Assembly: GCA_004794655.1 (NCBI GenBank)
Contig: SMMW01000042.1
Location: forward strand, 3,038,001 to 3,102,000
Source of the DNA: Marisa cornuarietis
Lineage: Eukaryota > Mollusca > Gastropoda > Architaenioglossa > Ampullariidae
DNA length: 64,000 nt
Reading direction: 5' to 3'
Shown: piece after piece, positions 1 to 10,585 of the stretch
Layout of the letters: every line of letters begins with the position of its first letter
Numbering within the stretch: position 1 is the first letter of the stretch
Program-made: the position numbers and the translations under genes
Notes under the pieces: model-generated
Database searches by the model: none
What the model saw: only the letters and a program-made list of their open reading frames with translations
Told to the model about the DNA's origin: nothing

Positions 1-161
1 GTATCTCATTTATTTTTATCATTTAACCAGCTGTTAGAAATTTCACTTATTGTTGAAAGTAACATTACTTTGACAGTTAACAGTATTTTTGACTAACTAA
101 TAATAACTTTTTTGTTTTCATTAAAATATATAATTGTTATTGAGTAAAATTTCATTGTAAA

Positions 162-193
162 GGACTGACAGACTGACAGACTGACAGACTGAG
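162..193. repeat. 8-bp tandem repeat (GACTGACA type)
   Basis: About four head-to-tail copies of an 8-bp unit made of GACT plus GACA. It is a simple-sequence locus with no sign of coding function. Confidence 0.85.
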
Positions 194-270
194 AAAGGAG
201 AAATTAAGAAAGTAATGAAAATTTTGATCATATTTTATAAATAAAGCAGACAGTCAATATGGCTGTGGAT

Positions 271-294
271 GTGTGTGCGTGCGTGCGTGCGTGC

Positions 295-349
<55 letters not shown>
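271..349. repeat. Compound GTGC/GT microsatellite
   Basis: A GTGC tetranucleotide run passes directly into a pure GT run of about 24 units. The open frame across it is only Cys-Val repetition and is not a gene. It lies just upstream of a dispersed repeat whose second copy, near 53.3 kb, is also bordered by a GT/CA run. Confidence 0.95.
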
Positions 350-350
<1 letters not shown>

Positions 351-385
351 CTGTTAATAATGACATATACACCGTTTGTCTAATC

Positions 386-520
386 CTCCCCACATTCAGC
401 AAGAATATTGGTCGTGTGGTATGTTTCCTAGTGTATGCTGCCCGGAAGATATTTGTTTTGGATTTTTATTTTCTGCATTCTAAAATGTTACCGCTGGCTC
501 CAAATAAAAGGAAATGCGGA
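386..520 (+). repeat. Dispersed repeat A, copy 1
   Basis: The sequence at about 464-502 is nearly the same as the reverse strand at 53268-53307. In both copies one frame reads FLH-S/C-KMLPLAP, and two of the three base differences inside that motif are silent. Both copies also carry a shared segment upstream with an 'AGCAA..ATATT' core. It is probably an old transposable element; the family is not recognised. Confidence 0.55.
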
Positions 521-1084
521 GAACAAACGTGGACACCGTCGTAAATTGAGAGAGTATCTCTAGAATCTATGATAGGGAGGGGGAGAGATGTGAGATAGAG
601 TCACTTTTATTTCCCCTTCTAAATTGACATTTCATGCTTGGTTGGGTTTTGAGTAACTGATAATTTTGAATGGGACCAGTTTACTATGCAAGAATGTTTT
701 ATGCTTTATAAAAAAAGGTCATGGCCGCGGATCAGGGGAGATTATGCTTTAGGCGAAGAAAGATTTTAGCAGATTCATTGGAAGAGTTTACAAAAGTTAT
801 CAACATATTGTGATAGAAATTTCAAGACTGCTATTTGGCATACACATAGGTTTGTACCTTATTCACACATATTTACCTCCCTCCTATGAGGTGTCTGGAT
901 TTAATAATGGTATGTCCATTCTGGTACAATGCCTACTAGAAATTCTACAAAATTTGTGAAAGCTGCAGTTACTATATGTGACAACTTGAATGAGAGAACC
1001 TTCAACAAAATAACTGTACATACTGACCTTGCAGCAGACCTACTATTCCAGAAAACTTCATACCCAGCCATTACCTGATGGTCA

Positions 1085-2490
1085 CAAGACCAGGCTTTAA
1101 ACGGTTATGGTAAACTGTTGTTTAGATTTTGACCTCGCCATTATAAATGGAAAATGCAATGGTGACGAAAATGGTCAGCTTCCATTCAAATCCCACTGTT
1201 GTAGTGTTGTAGACTATTTTGTTCTTTGTTAGACGTGTTGTATATTTGTCAAGGAAAGTAATTGTTGATGAACGTTTTGAGTCACAGCATCTACTTAATA
1301 GTCATGAAAAGTAGGCACTGATAATAGATCCGATGTTATCGAGAGACTAACAGGGAATTCTAAGCTTAAACATTTACTCCTATTAAATATTCAGTCCTCT
1401 GAGTTTTTAGAAAAATTGTACATAACTAAGGCCATGATTTGCACAAAAGCGAGCATAACAGTAAACAACAGTAAAGTTTCTAGGCGTAATAGAAAGAATG
1501 ATTGGCTCAACACCGAATATCACATGGCCAGAAAAGTGTCTATGCGAGTGCTCTTTTAGTTTAGGCAGACGTGTACCAAAGAAAACCTTAGATCGCATGT
1601 TGAAAAGAGAAAGATCTACAGAAATTTTACTTCTCAAAGGAAAATCCATTTAAAATAACTACTTTTAGAAATGTAGAAAGTAGTATGCATAACTGGGACA
1701 CATTTTATTAAGCTCTAAAAACTGTTCAACCTAAAACAAAGGAGCGAAATAGTATATCACTGGAAGAATAGAACAATCATTTTCACAATAGACCATATTT
1801 TTACACAATTTTCAATTTTACAGTATCTTTTACGAAATAAGAAATAATCTGTCGACTTCATAGATTTCTAGAAAGCCTTTGACTTGTGTTTATTTTGCTT
1901 TAAATTATGGCAAGTGCTGCGAATGAAAGGTTATCTAAGGGAAAATGTATCGTGCCTCAAAGAGTACTTAAACAATCCTAAAGGCACGTGTACGTTTTAA
2001 AGCTAACCTATCTGATTTCGTTTTCTGTCCCTGTGGCCTGCAACAAGGAAAAATCAAACCCAGCCTTATATTCTTCATTTGTTAAGAAATTAGCACAGGA
2101 TACTGTTCAAAGTGGTAAACATGGTTTGCAACTTGACGCCGATCTTGTCGAAATCTTTTCGTTCGGGTGTTTCCTGATGATATAGTATTGCTTGCTCATA
2201 TTTCCATTGACCTTTAAAATCAGTTAAGTGCTGAAATACTAAACCTAGAAAAGTCAAATATTATTCTACCCAGGAACAGTGGTCATTTTGCAGACAGAAA
2301 AAGATGGACATTAAGTAACAAGCCAGTCAAAGTAGTTACCTTTTATAAATTTAATGGCTTATTCCTTATGTCTAGATTGTCCTTCTCGGCTGATTTCAGT
2401 GACCTATTAGTAAAAGCTAAAAAAGGTGTTAAATTTTTTAAAAATCTTTGGAAATTGGGGGTTACATTTCAAACCTTTTGCTGACACTTT
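1085..2490 (+). mobile_element. Decayed APE-type LINE (endonuclease + reverse transcriptase remnant)
   Basis: Successive frames give the parts of a non-LTR retrotransposon polyprotein in the right order. At 1131-1230 the end of an endonuclease domain reads IINGKCNGDENGQ then SVVDYFVL, and after a frameshift KVIVDERFESQHL (from about 1252). At about 1490-1640 the basic linker contains WLNTEYHMARK, FRQT and HVEKRKIYRN. At 1854-1886 the polymerase motif reads DFIDF-stop-KAFDL. At 2060-2160 it reads FVKKLAQDTVQSGKHGLQL, followed at 2176 by DDIVLLA, the catalytic box (normally F/Y-A-D-D). The thumb follows to about 2470 with NLEKSNII and KAKKGVKFF. Several stops and at least three frame changes show it is dead. 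I cannot name the clade with certainty. Confidence 0.85.
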
Positions 2491-2924
2491 TTCTGGGTAT
2501 TCAAAGTGTATGGTATTCGTACTGTTTTGGATATGTGTGGGTAAATCGGCGTGTGCAGAATGTGAAACGTAACTACTTCGGAGTTAGACTTAAAATATAC
2601 CTTTTGTCAGAGAGCGCAAGACAAAAAATACATCTTTACCACAGTCACTATCTATAATATCTGATCGAGAATCGACTTTTCTTCAAATCAGTATGCAACC
2701 CAGCCATCATATTCCACGCTGACTGTTTTGCTTCTTGATCTTTCACACCTTCACTGTCTTTCTAGATACCTTTGTTATTACAGCTCTAAACGTCGTAAGA
2801 AAGTTCTTTACTGCACTTAGAATCTGTTTACCGCTTCAAATGACTATTTGGGACAATAAGTAAAGATGCTTAATTACATATTGTGTTGACTGTGATTTTG
2901 ATTATGATACTGTATTATGAGACA
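2491..2924. other. Unassigned stretch after the LINE
   Basis: This may be the decayed 3' end of the LINE upstream. No frame with recognisable motifs continues past about 2490, and no other feature is visible. Confidence 0.4.
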
Positions 2925-3103
2925 CTATACTATAGTCCTTCTATAGTCATACTGTATTAGGATATACTATAATTATATTATGGTATTACTATAGTACGAT
3001 AAGCTATACTCTAGTCACATTATAGTAATATTGTATAATGATAAACTATACTTTAGTCATATTATAGTAATACTGTATTATGATAAACTGTACTTTAGTC
3101 GCT
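2925..3103. repeat. AT-rich minisatellite, about 42-bp unit
   Basis: About four to five diverged copies of a roughly 42-bp unit built around 'ACTTTAGTC', 'ATTATAGTAATACTG' and 'TATGATAAACT'. The last two copies are the most similar. No coding potential is seen. Confidence 0.8.
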
Positions 3104-6100
3104 AGGCTCTATGTTACGTACGCGCTGTACTCATCATCTGAATGTTGCGATCACGTGGCTGGAGTCAATAAAAAAATTGTTTGTTCCCTTGAAACTTCGT
3201 GCCCCGATTGGTAAAGATAATCTGTCACCCCGTCACGTTAAGGGTCATCACGAGTACACATTTTTCACTATTTCTCTAGACTAAAGCCACGTATGACTCA
3301 AATGAAACGACAACCGAAAGTTGACAAAAACATTAGCTGGAAGAGTTAGCGGCATAAATCTACCCTGTCGAGGCTGGGTAAACTGAGTAAATACGATATG
3401 CCAGACAAATGAACTGTTACCTGAAAACATACATATACACACGCGCGCGGTCAAGTAAACGAACGCACCCGCTCGCACACAGTGTACTGTTAGCCTGGTG
3501 AATCCCTAAGCTGGCCGACGTATAATTTTATCTAATGGCTAAGCGTGAGAGAATAAAAAGATAAACACCACGCCTTTGGCAAACATTTTCGTTGACAACG
3601 TTCATAACAGGTAATCAGACACTTTCAGTCATTGCTCAGCCACAAATCGCCAGAAGTGTTTCTGCAAACAGAGAGCACTGTAGGTCCCGTTACTATTGTT
3701 GGGTTGTCATCCTGGGGTTGACCAGTCTAGGCTGCAGGCTATGCTGCCTTTGCACCATGGAGTTTTTTGCCTTTGTATGTGGCACTACTCGGGTTTATTT
3801 CAATGAGATGTCAGAATCTTTTAGTGAGAAACTGAGGATTTTTATCGCCCCTGTGTCTCTTTCAGGTTTGTTCATGCGCACGAGCATTAGTTTTGTTTTT
3901 GCCCTCCCCAGGAGGTAGACAAAAGGGGAGAGTTAGTGTCTCGCGTGTTGATGTCACTATACACATCGACAAGAGTATAGTTTACAGCAAAACTTAAGGG
4001 TTGTTTATGTAACCATGCATCTATGATAGTTTATTAATATTTACATGACCTACATGAAAGTTTATTTCGTCATGCACCAAGGCAAGGTTATTAATAATAT
4101 ATTTACCTGACTGACACGTGTGTATCTGTGGGTGGGTGTATGCATGTGTATACGGTGCATGTCTGAGTGCTTGTACGTGTGCATGGGTGAGCGGATGTGG
4201 AAAAATTCGCATGTTACTTCCAAGGGAACAAACTGGGACATACATCAGAGATGGGTGGGAGAGCAGGCAGGGGAAAGAGATGTAGGGGTGGGGGGAACCA
4301 TGGCGGGAGGCTGGCGGACCACAGGTCAGGCGGGTAGTTGGCTGGGCGTGGTAGATAACCAGACAGGGAGACAAAACAGACCCACAGACTAGGGCAGGCA
4401 CGCAGGATGGGTCACACTAGCCTCAACTGCCGGAGGTACATTATTAATATTTATGTATTAAGATTTGCATCGACTTGTCCCATGGTCACCGTTTGCTATC
4501 AGGCCCTTCTTCATTTGCATACATTGCCATGAGATAGGTGCTCCCAACACAATTCCATTACATGAAATAGCAGATCAGTCTTAAGACTTTCTTGCTCGCT
4601 AGTCCACAGCCCTCGTGGTGTCACGCCCTCATGACCCTGATGAGACCGGTCAAGATCAAAGCAAGTCAAATGAGAGGTGCCTGCTGATACAGTCAGCCCC
4701 TGGCAGCTGTGCCGGCTCCTCTCACTTCTTGGCGATGGCATTCTAAAGGGAAATTCACGTCTTTTTTATCACTACTAAGTGTATAGAACGTGACGGGCTT
4801 AAGGAATTTCGGTCACATCTTTTTACCGAGAATTTCTTTTCTACTGGGGAAAATGTTCATCTATTACTACCACCTCTCTCTCTCCCTCCCTCTGTTTGCT
4901 TATATCTGCATGTCTGTATGTCTGTCTTCATCGTGTCGGCCTCGTGTTGACTATTTTTTTAAAATATAAATTATTTATCACTCCTGGAATAATGTTTCCT
5001 GACCTTTTTTTTTCCAAAACACTATCATGTAACTTCCATTTCTGTAGAACTGGCTAAATAGGAGAGCAGCCTCTGATAACCGTACTTACTCCTTGTGGCA
5101 CCTCACTGTGATATAACTAAAGATCTTGAGGGGAAATAAACATTCAGATTCTTTACATTCGGTCAATCTCAAATTGTGTTTAGCCATTTTCAAACACAAA
5201 GATCATTCCGAATGCAAATGACTTTTGTTTTTAAAGACTTTTCTAGCGCCTCCGACTGAAAATCACAAAACATCATTTTGGAAAAAATCAATAAAAACTC
5301 TCCTGGTCACCTGTTCAGAAGCCCCAGCATGATATAGGAATTGATATCAGTTTAATGTGTAGCCATTTCCTGCGCCTTACCCTAAAATATGGCTGATCAG
5401 AAGCGTCTGTCAAACGAGGCAATAAAAATGTTCAGGTCTCAAAAGCGCAGATGGCGTTGAGGGAACATTGGTGTGTTATTTCTGATTGCAGACAAACTTA
5501 AAGTTTAATTATTTGTTTACGATTTTTGTATATTTCACGTTCCACTTAGGTTTGCAGTTGCAGTATACTGCCTTAAGCTCGTATGACTGGCTTGTACTGC
5601 TGGCTGCTGGAAAGTCTAGTTTAGTTTACCCTTTGGTGTCTTTGTTTCCAGTAACCAAAAAAGATAAAAAGATTTTTTGTCTCAAGACAAAGACACATTA
5701 AGTGGACTAGAAAATTTGGTTTTAAGAAGTTTGTGCAAACAGCATGTCACTTTCACTGACACAAAAATTTACCCTATAATAAAGCAAAGAAAAAAACCAA
5801 AAAGGAAACAAAAACAAAAAACATACATTTACAAATATGTCTAACCTTCAAAGTTAATCTTCCATTGGACTGGCTGTTAAAATATTTTTTGTATTTCTCA
5901 CATATCTGAAGGACTTCTTAGCAGCTTCTATGAATTAGGTCAGAACATTTTTTTTCAGCGAAACATCCATGAAAAACAACACCAAAAACGATCGCTAGAT
6001 TAGGAAGTGCAATACTTGTTCATAATTCTTTTCAAAGCATGGATCATCCGACCCGGGGAACTGCCAGAAGGACAGATTTATAGCGATGGAGATTTCATGC

Positions 6101-7871
6101 AATTGCTGCTATTGTGGCTCCGTTTTAAGTCCAGATACAATTGCCTTGAACTGGAAGTCCAGCCCTGATGAGAATGACAAAGCGAAGCTAAAAGGACTTG
6201 CTGAAAGGCAATTACAGCGTGAAAAAGCCATTGAGTACTCAGGAAAAAGCCTAAATGTGCTGTACAAGATCTAATTGAAAAGGAAATATCACTCTGCTGC
6301 AGTGCAAAAGCTACATCCAGGCATTTTCATTTCATCTCATTACACGAGCATTTAAGGAAAATGAATTTGTGCAGATGAATTCATTCATTCACCACACGGT
6401 TCGTAACCTTGTAAGTTCATATAATACTTACGTAGATTCGCAAAAATACGTAACAAAAAATGTTATATTTAAAGACAACCACCATCCTTCCCTCCCCTCC
6501 CACACATATAGAGCAGAGAGAGAGAGAATATGCTATGTACTGGGTGGACCATACTGCACAATGCCTTTTTTCCGTATTGCCTTTCCTTTTCTTTTTACCG
6601 TCGAGATTTGCCGAGAAGACGTACCGGCCGCCCTCACCTACAATAAAGGACTAGCAGAAGCTTGTGTACTTTGAGTTGCTGGTTTGGAGGAAGTGATAAA
6701 AAACGGTAGATTCCATGGGCACGCGAGACAAAATCACATAAACTACAGGCACAGTAACAGCTAGGTGCAGTGCATTGACCACAGGATTGGTCCACGGAAC
6801 ACCAGACATTAATAAAAAATAATAATAAAAAAGTTCGTGTGGCCTCCAAGTGCGATAATCCATCTTGTCGAGTAGGGTAGTAATTTCTACTTACAGGTCA
6901 GAAAGCGGAAAGGATGGGCAAGATATAATGATAAATGATGCTACCTCCTTCCAAAATCGTGGCATAGGAAAAATCTGCACAGCTTTCATTATTTTGGTCT
7001 GCTGCCTGGTGTGGGAAAATGCGATCAGATTGCCTTCCATTTACCTAAGATTATTATTCTCGCTTCATTTTTTTGTCCTCTTTATTTTCCAAAACATTTA
7101 TTTCCATAACATTATCCGAGTCCCTTAAAGGTTTTTACGTTTCAATAATCTTTTCATGATCCTTTCTTCTTTCCCTTAAGCTGAGAAGCCCTTCTTTTTA
7201 TGCTATTTTATTTAGTAATTTTACTTTTGCAGGTTTCATATTGCCTCTGCATCTGGAGAGTTTGGTGTGTTTGGCTTGCGGACCGTTTCATGGCTTGTTT
7301 ATCAATAATGCCACTATCCCTTTTTATGACGCGTTTTTATTTTATTTGTTTTACATAGCGTCGTTGCAATATTACTTACCCTTACTAGATATGTTATGAA
7401 AATCATGAGCTGTAATTTGTTCTGCTGTAGGTTTACTTTGTTATCACCATGCCTAAGTTTGATCTGTTTGATTCGAACTTAACTAAAAGCTCAGTTAACT
7501 CTCATTTTACATACTTGATTGATATAGTATTGTGATGGCATGTGCTGTCTAATACAAACAATGTTGTCTGTTTTACACAAATAGCATCGTCTGCTTTTTA
7601 ATGCAAATTGTGAAGGAAATAATTTTAGCAGCACGCATGACTGACGATTTAAAAAAAAAAATTATACTCGTGTAGGTGAGAGCGACGATAGGCAGCGAAC
7701 GGCGAAATAATGGCGACTAAATACCCGTGTTTTTATCGGATGTTGCTGCAACAGTAGGCTATGGGAATGTATGATTTTATTTCTTTGGATGCAGCTGCAA
7801 TAGCAAGCAGGTTTATTTAAAAATCTCTTCATATGTCACTTGTCGTCACCAGACTATGCTTAGACAGGTCT
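3104..7871. other. Long non-coding stretch, nothing assignable
   Basis: No homologous coding segment, structural RNA or transposon end is recognised. Open frames in this interval are short, and several use non-ATG starts. One 62-codon ATG frame at 6086-6274 is listed separately. Short CT-rich and poly-T patches occur near 4870 and 5000. Confidence 0.5.
6086..6274 (+). CDS. Unrecognised 62-codon ORF (doubtful)
   Basis: The ATG has a good context (G at -3, G at +4). The N-terminus has a Cys cluster (CNCCYCG), and the second half is charged and helix-forming (KAKLKGLAERQLQREKAIEY). I do not recognise the family. There is no promoter or neighbouring exon to support it; a chance frame or a transposon scrap is as likely as a small gene. 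Confidence 0.15.
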   Translation: MEISCNCCYCGSVLSPDTIALNWKSSPDENDKAKLKGLAERQLQREKAIEYSGKSLNVLYKI

Positions 7872-7875
7872 TTAA

Positions 7876-8452
7876 AGAACAACCTGAATGGTTTGCGTTT
7901 TTTTGCAGATATCGGTAGATATAGGCGATATAAACATAACCTGTAAATTGCAGCCTCCAAAATCCATCCGTTAATTAATTATCCGCTAGCAAAGTACGCG
8001 ATTCGCACCTACGATCAACGAGCGCCGTTAACAGTGTACTACGTCACACTAGTGCACCATTCACAACATTGGCAGCAGTCAACACCAAACAGAGAGAGAG
8101 AGAGAATGAGCGACAGTTGGGATTATTCGGACGTTGAAGTCTGTATTTCTCGTGCTAAAGTAACAGTTTTTCAAAATCACGAGAAATGCAGACTTTCAGC
8201 ATCCGAATAACCCGAGCTGTCGCTCATTCTCTCTCTCTCTCTCTGTTTGGTGTTGACTGCGGCCAGTGTTGTGAATGGTGCACTAGTGTGACGTAGTACA
8301 CTGTTAGCCGCGCTTGTTGATCGTAAGTGAGAATCGTAGTGGCTAATTGGTTAATTAATGGATGGGTTTTGGAAGCTAAACTTTACAGGTTAGGTTTATA
8401 TCGCCTGTGTCTACCGATATATGAAAACTTCAAAAACCATTCAGGTTGGTCT
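7876..8452. mobile_element. 577-bp foldback MITE, copy 1
   Basis: The element is an almost perfect palindrome. The left arm (7876-8154) is complementary to the right arm (8178-8452) around a 23-nt loop. Ends read AGA(C/A)CAACCTGAATGG and its complement. TTAA stands immediately outside both ends (7872-7875 and 8453-8456), consistent with a TTAA target duplication as used by piggyBac-like and Sola3 transposons. It has no coding capacity. A second copy with the same arms and loop is at 55324-55883, so this is a mobile family and not a local rearrangement. The superfamily is an inference from TTAA only. Confidence 0.9.
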
Positions 8453-8456
8453 TTAA

Positions 8457-10330
8457 CTCATTGTCTTTGTTTCATCTTGACACATTGAACTATGATCACT
8501 GGGTCGTTCATTGTGCGGGAGCAGGCGTGCACCCCATTAAATATTTTGTGCAAGTATCTCGCACGCTCTGACCCACACCACTTACACATATACCTACTCT
8601 TTTGTTGCCAGACGCTATCTTATGGAGGTCACGTGCAGCGAGGGCAACGCCAGTCTGGCATGAGAGTCTATTGTAGAAATATGCTTTGACATCGTACTGG
8701 CATGTCACAACACGTGTTTCTTCTTCTCTAGCCCCATAAGCTATCTTTTAGCTACCTACTTAACTGGCCTATTGATCCTGGTACTTCTTCCGTAAAGGGT
8801 TTCTCGTTAATTACTGTATAACACACCATTTATTTTTAGTTATCAATTAGACAGATATACTTTACGTTTTAAGAAGGTTGAGATATTTAATAAAATATAA
8901 CATGCATATACATCAGATTGTTTCTTACATACTAAAATAAAGTAGTTTGACATTTTTTAAATTTGTGAGTGCAGCTCTACACGTACAATTTTAAATATGT
9001 CCCCCACAACTGCATTTTATTTGATTTTTCTTCGATACATATTAGCTAAATTCATATACATATTTAATCCATAATACACAATTTTATTCCAGTATTATTT
9101 GGGGTCTGCTGCATTGTTTTAATCTATGAAAGAACAGGGAGTGATTAGATGGTCTCCTTATTGTCTCGTCGTGCCCTTAGCTTTATATTAACAGTTCTTT
9201 TCCCCCCGTGTCTTTTTCTTACAGTTGATGGGGTATTTGTAACAAGCACACAGCCTCTTCCCAAAGCATCGTATCTTGTGACCTGTTTTATCGTTTGAGT
9301 GTAGGCCAGGAATGTCCATGTGTTACATGATCCTGGACACTGAGAGGCGACTAGAAAAGGCGTTAGTCAATGGAAACGTTGTTAATCGAGATTTGTTTTA
9401 TTTTAGTGAATGATAATGAACACTGCCATTCTGGCGAGGACTTTGAACTTAGCGCAGTTAGCTGAGACTTGTGACCTCCCTCCGGTATTTGAGACTGCAG
9501 ACTAAACGTTCTCGGTTGTAAATAAAACATCCTGATGATGACGCTGGCGTTGACTGTCATCGATTCAGTCTGGTCTAACCTGAACTCCATAGTATATAAG
9601 TATGTTGATTTGTCAAGATGTCTGACAAGGTCATGTCAAACTCGAGGTCTTAAGTGACTGGTCAGACCTTCGACACACCGCAAGTCGGTCACTGTTAATG
9701 ATAGGGTGATGACTAGCAACTGAAAGTTCGTACTTAAGTCGATATTGGAGTAAGCAAGATCGTTTTCTTTTTCAATGTATGAGAAAGTTGATTTCTACAG
9801 TGAACTGTCGTGAACCCAAGCAAACAGTGTGACCTGGCAGCAGTGGACCTCGGCTGAGTCAATAAATCTGCGCTGGGCAAGTCTTTTCCTGGATTACATT
9901 TCTTGTGTTAAAAAAAAAACTCTGCCTGAAAATTTGGTGAGAATTAATCGCCTTTTTTGCAGTGAAGATGGTTTATGACTCACCATTCAAAACTTGGCTA
10001 GGAGCTCGATTAGTTGTGCTCTTCGGAGTGTGAATCCGATATTTATAGTGATTTAAATGTACTCTCTCTCTCTCTCATACACACACACACACAGTAGTGA
10101 GAGGACAGAAGTTACAATACATCTACACAATCTAATTATATCTGGATGATTCTTGACGCGAAAGTGTGAACGATTTTCATAGTCTCCGCTTCGTTTGACA
10201 ATATTTGTTAGACAATAAACTGCAGGTATGAAGCAATCTTGACCCAGTCTTCTACGATCTACAACTTTTTTCGACCGAACGCTTTACCATTCGATTAGAA
10301 AGTATCAGACTTGACTTAAGCACATGGAAA
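8457..10330. other. Non-coding stretch
   Basis: Nothing assignable was found apart from a short TC/AC microsatellite at about 10062-10094. Open frames here are short and show no motifs. Confidence 0.5.
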
Positions 10331-10585
10331 AGTAAAGGTAAAGGTCATACCCTGACCTTTTTGGTCGTCGGGGGCGAGGTGTTGAGACCTCAATTTTGCA
10401 GGGCCAGCTTTCAATGCCCATCTCCTCTTCCTCGCTGCTTTACCTTTCCCAACCCTCTATGGAGTCAGGCACCCATTCCCGCCAGCTGGGTCGACTGGGG
10501 AAAGTTTGCTTCGCTAATCGGGCATTGAACCAACGCGCTCTCCGTTCGGACGCTAGCGCTATAACCACTCGGCTATCCACTTCCC
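10331..10585 (-). mobile_element. tRNA-derived SINE, copy 1 (SINE family 1)
   Basis: Read on the reverse strand, the element begins with a tRNA-like head carrying an A box (AGCCGAGTGGTTA) and a B box-like stretch (GTTGGTTCAATGCCC). A conserved body follows (GTCGACC..GCTGG, then TGCCTGACTCCATAG), and it ends in an (ACCTTT)-type tail. The same order of blocks occurs on the forward strand at 48506-48784. The open frames across both copies look alike (ESGTHSRQ.GRL versus ESGTPSPRAGRL) only because of the shared SINE. Confidence 0.85.

Larger units (their letters stand above)
1..1079. other. Non-coding stretch with simple repeats
   Basis: No gene is supported here. The stretch holds a short GACTGACA-type tandem repeat, a long GT microsatellite and part of a dispersed repeat, listed separately. 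The part from about 720 onward may be the decayed 5' portion of the LINE that becomes readable near 1085, but I could not follow a reading frame in it. Confidence 0.6.

Noticed and set aside
7710..7752. ATGGCGAC start in a CpG-containing patch
   Set aside because: Only 13 codons before a stop; no donor or promoter elements.
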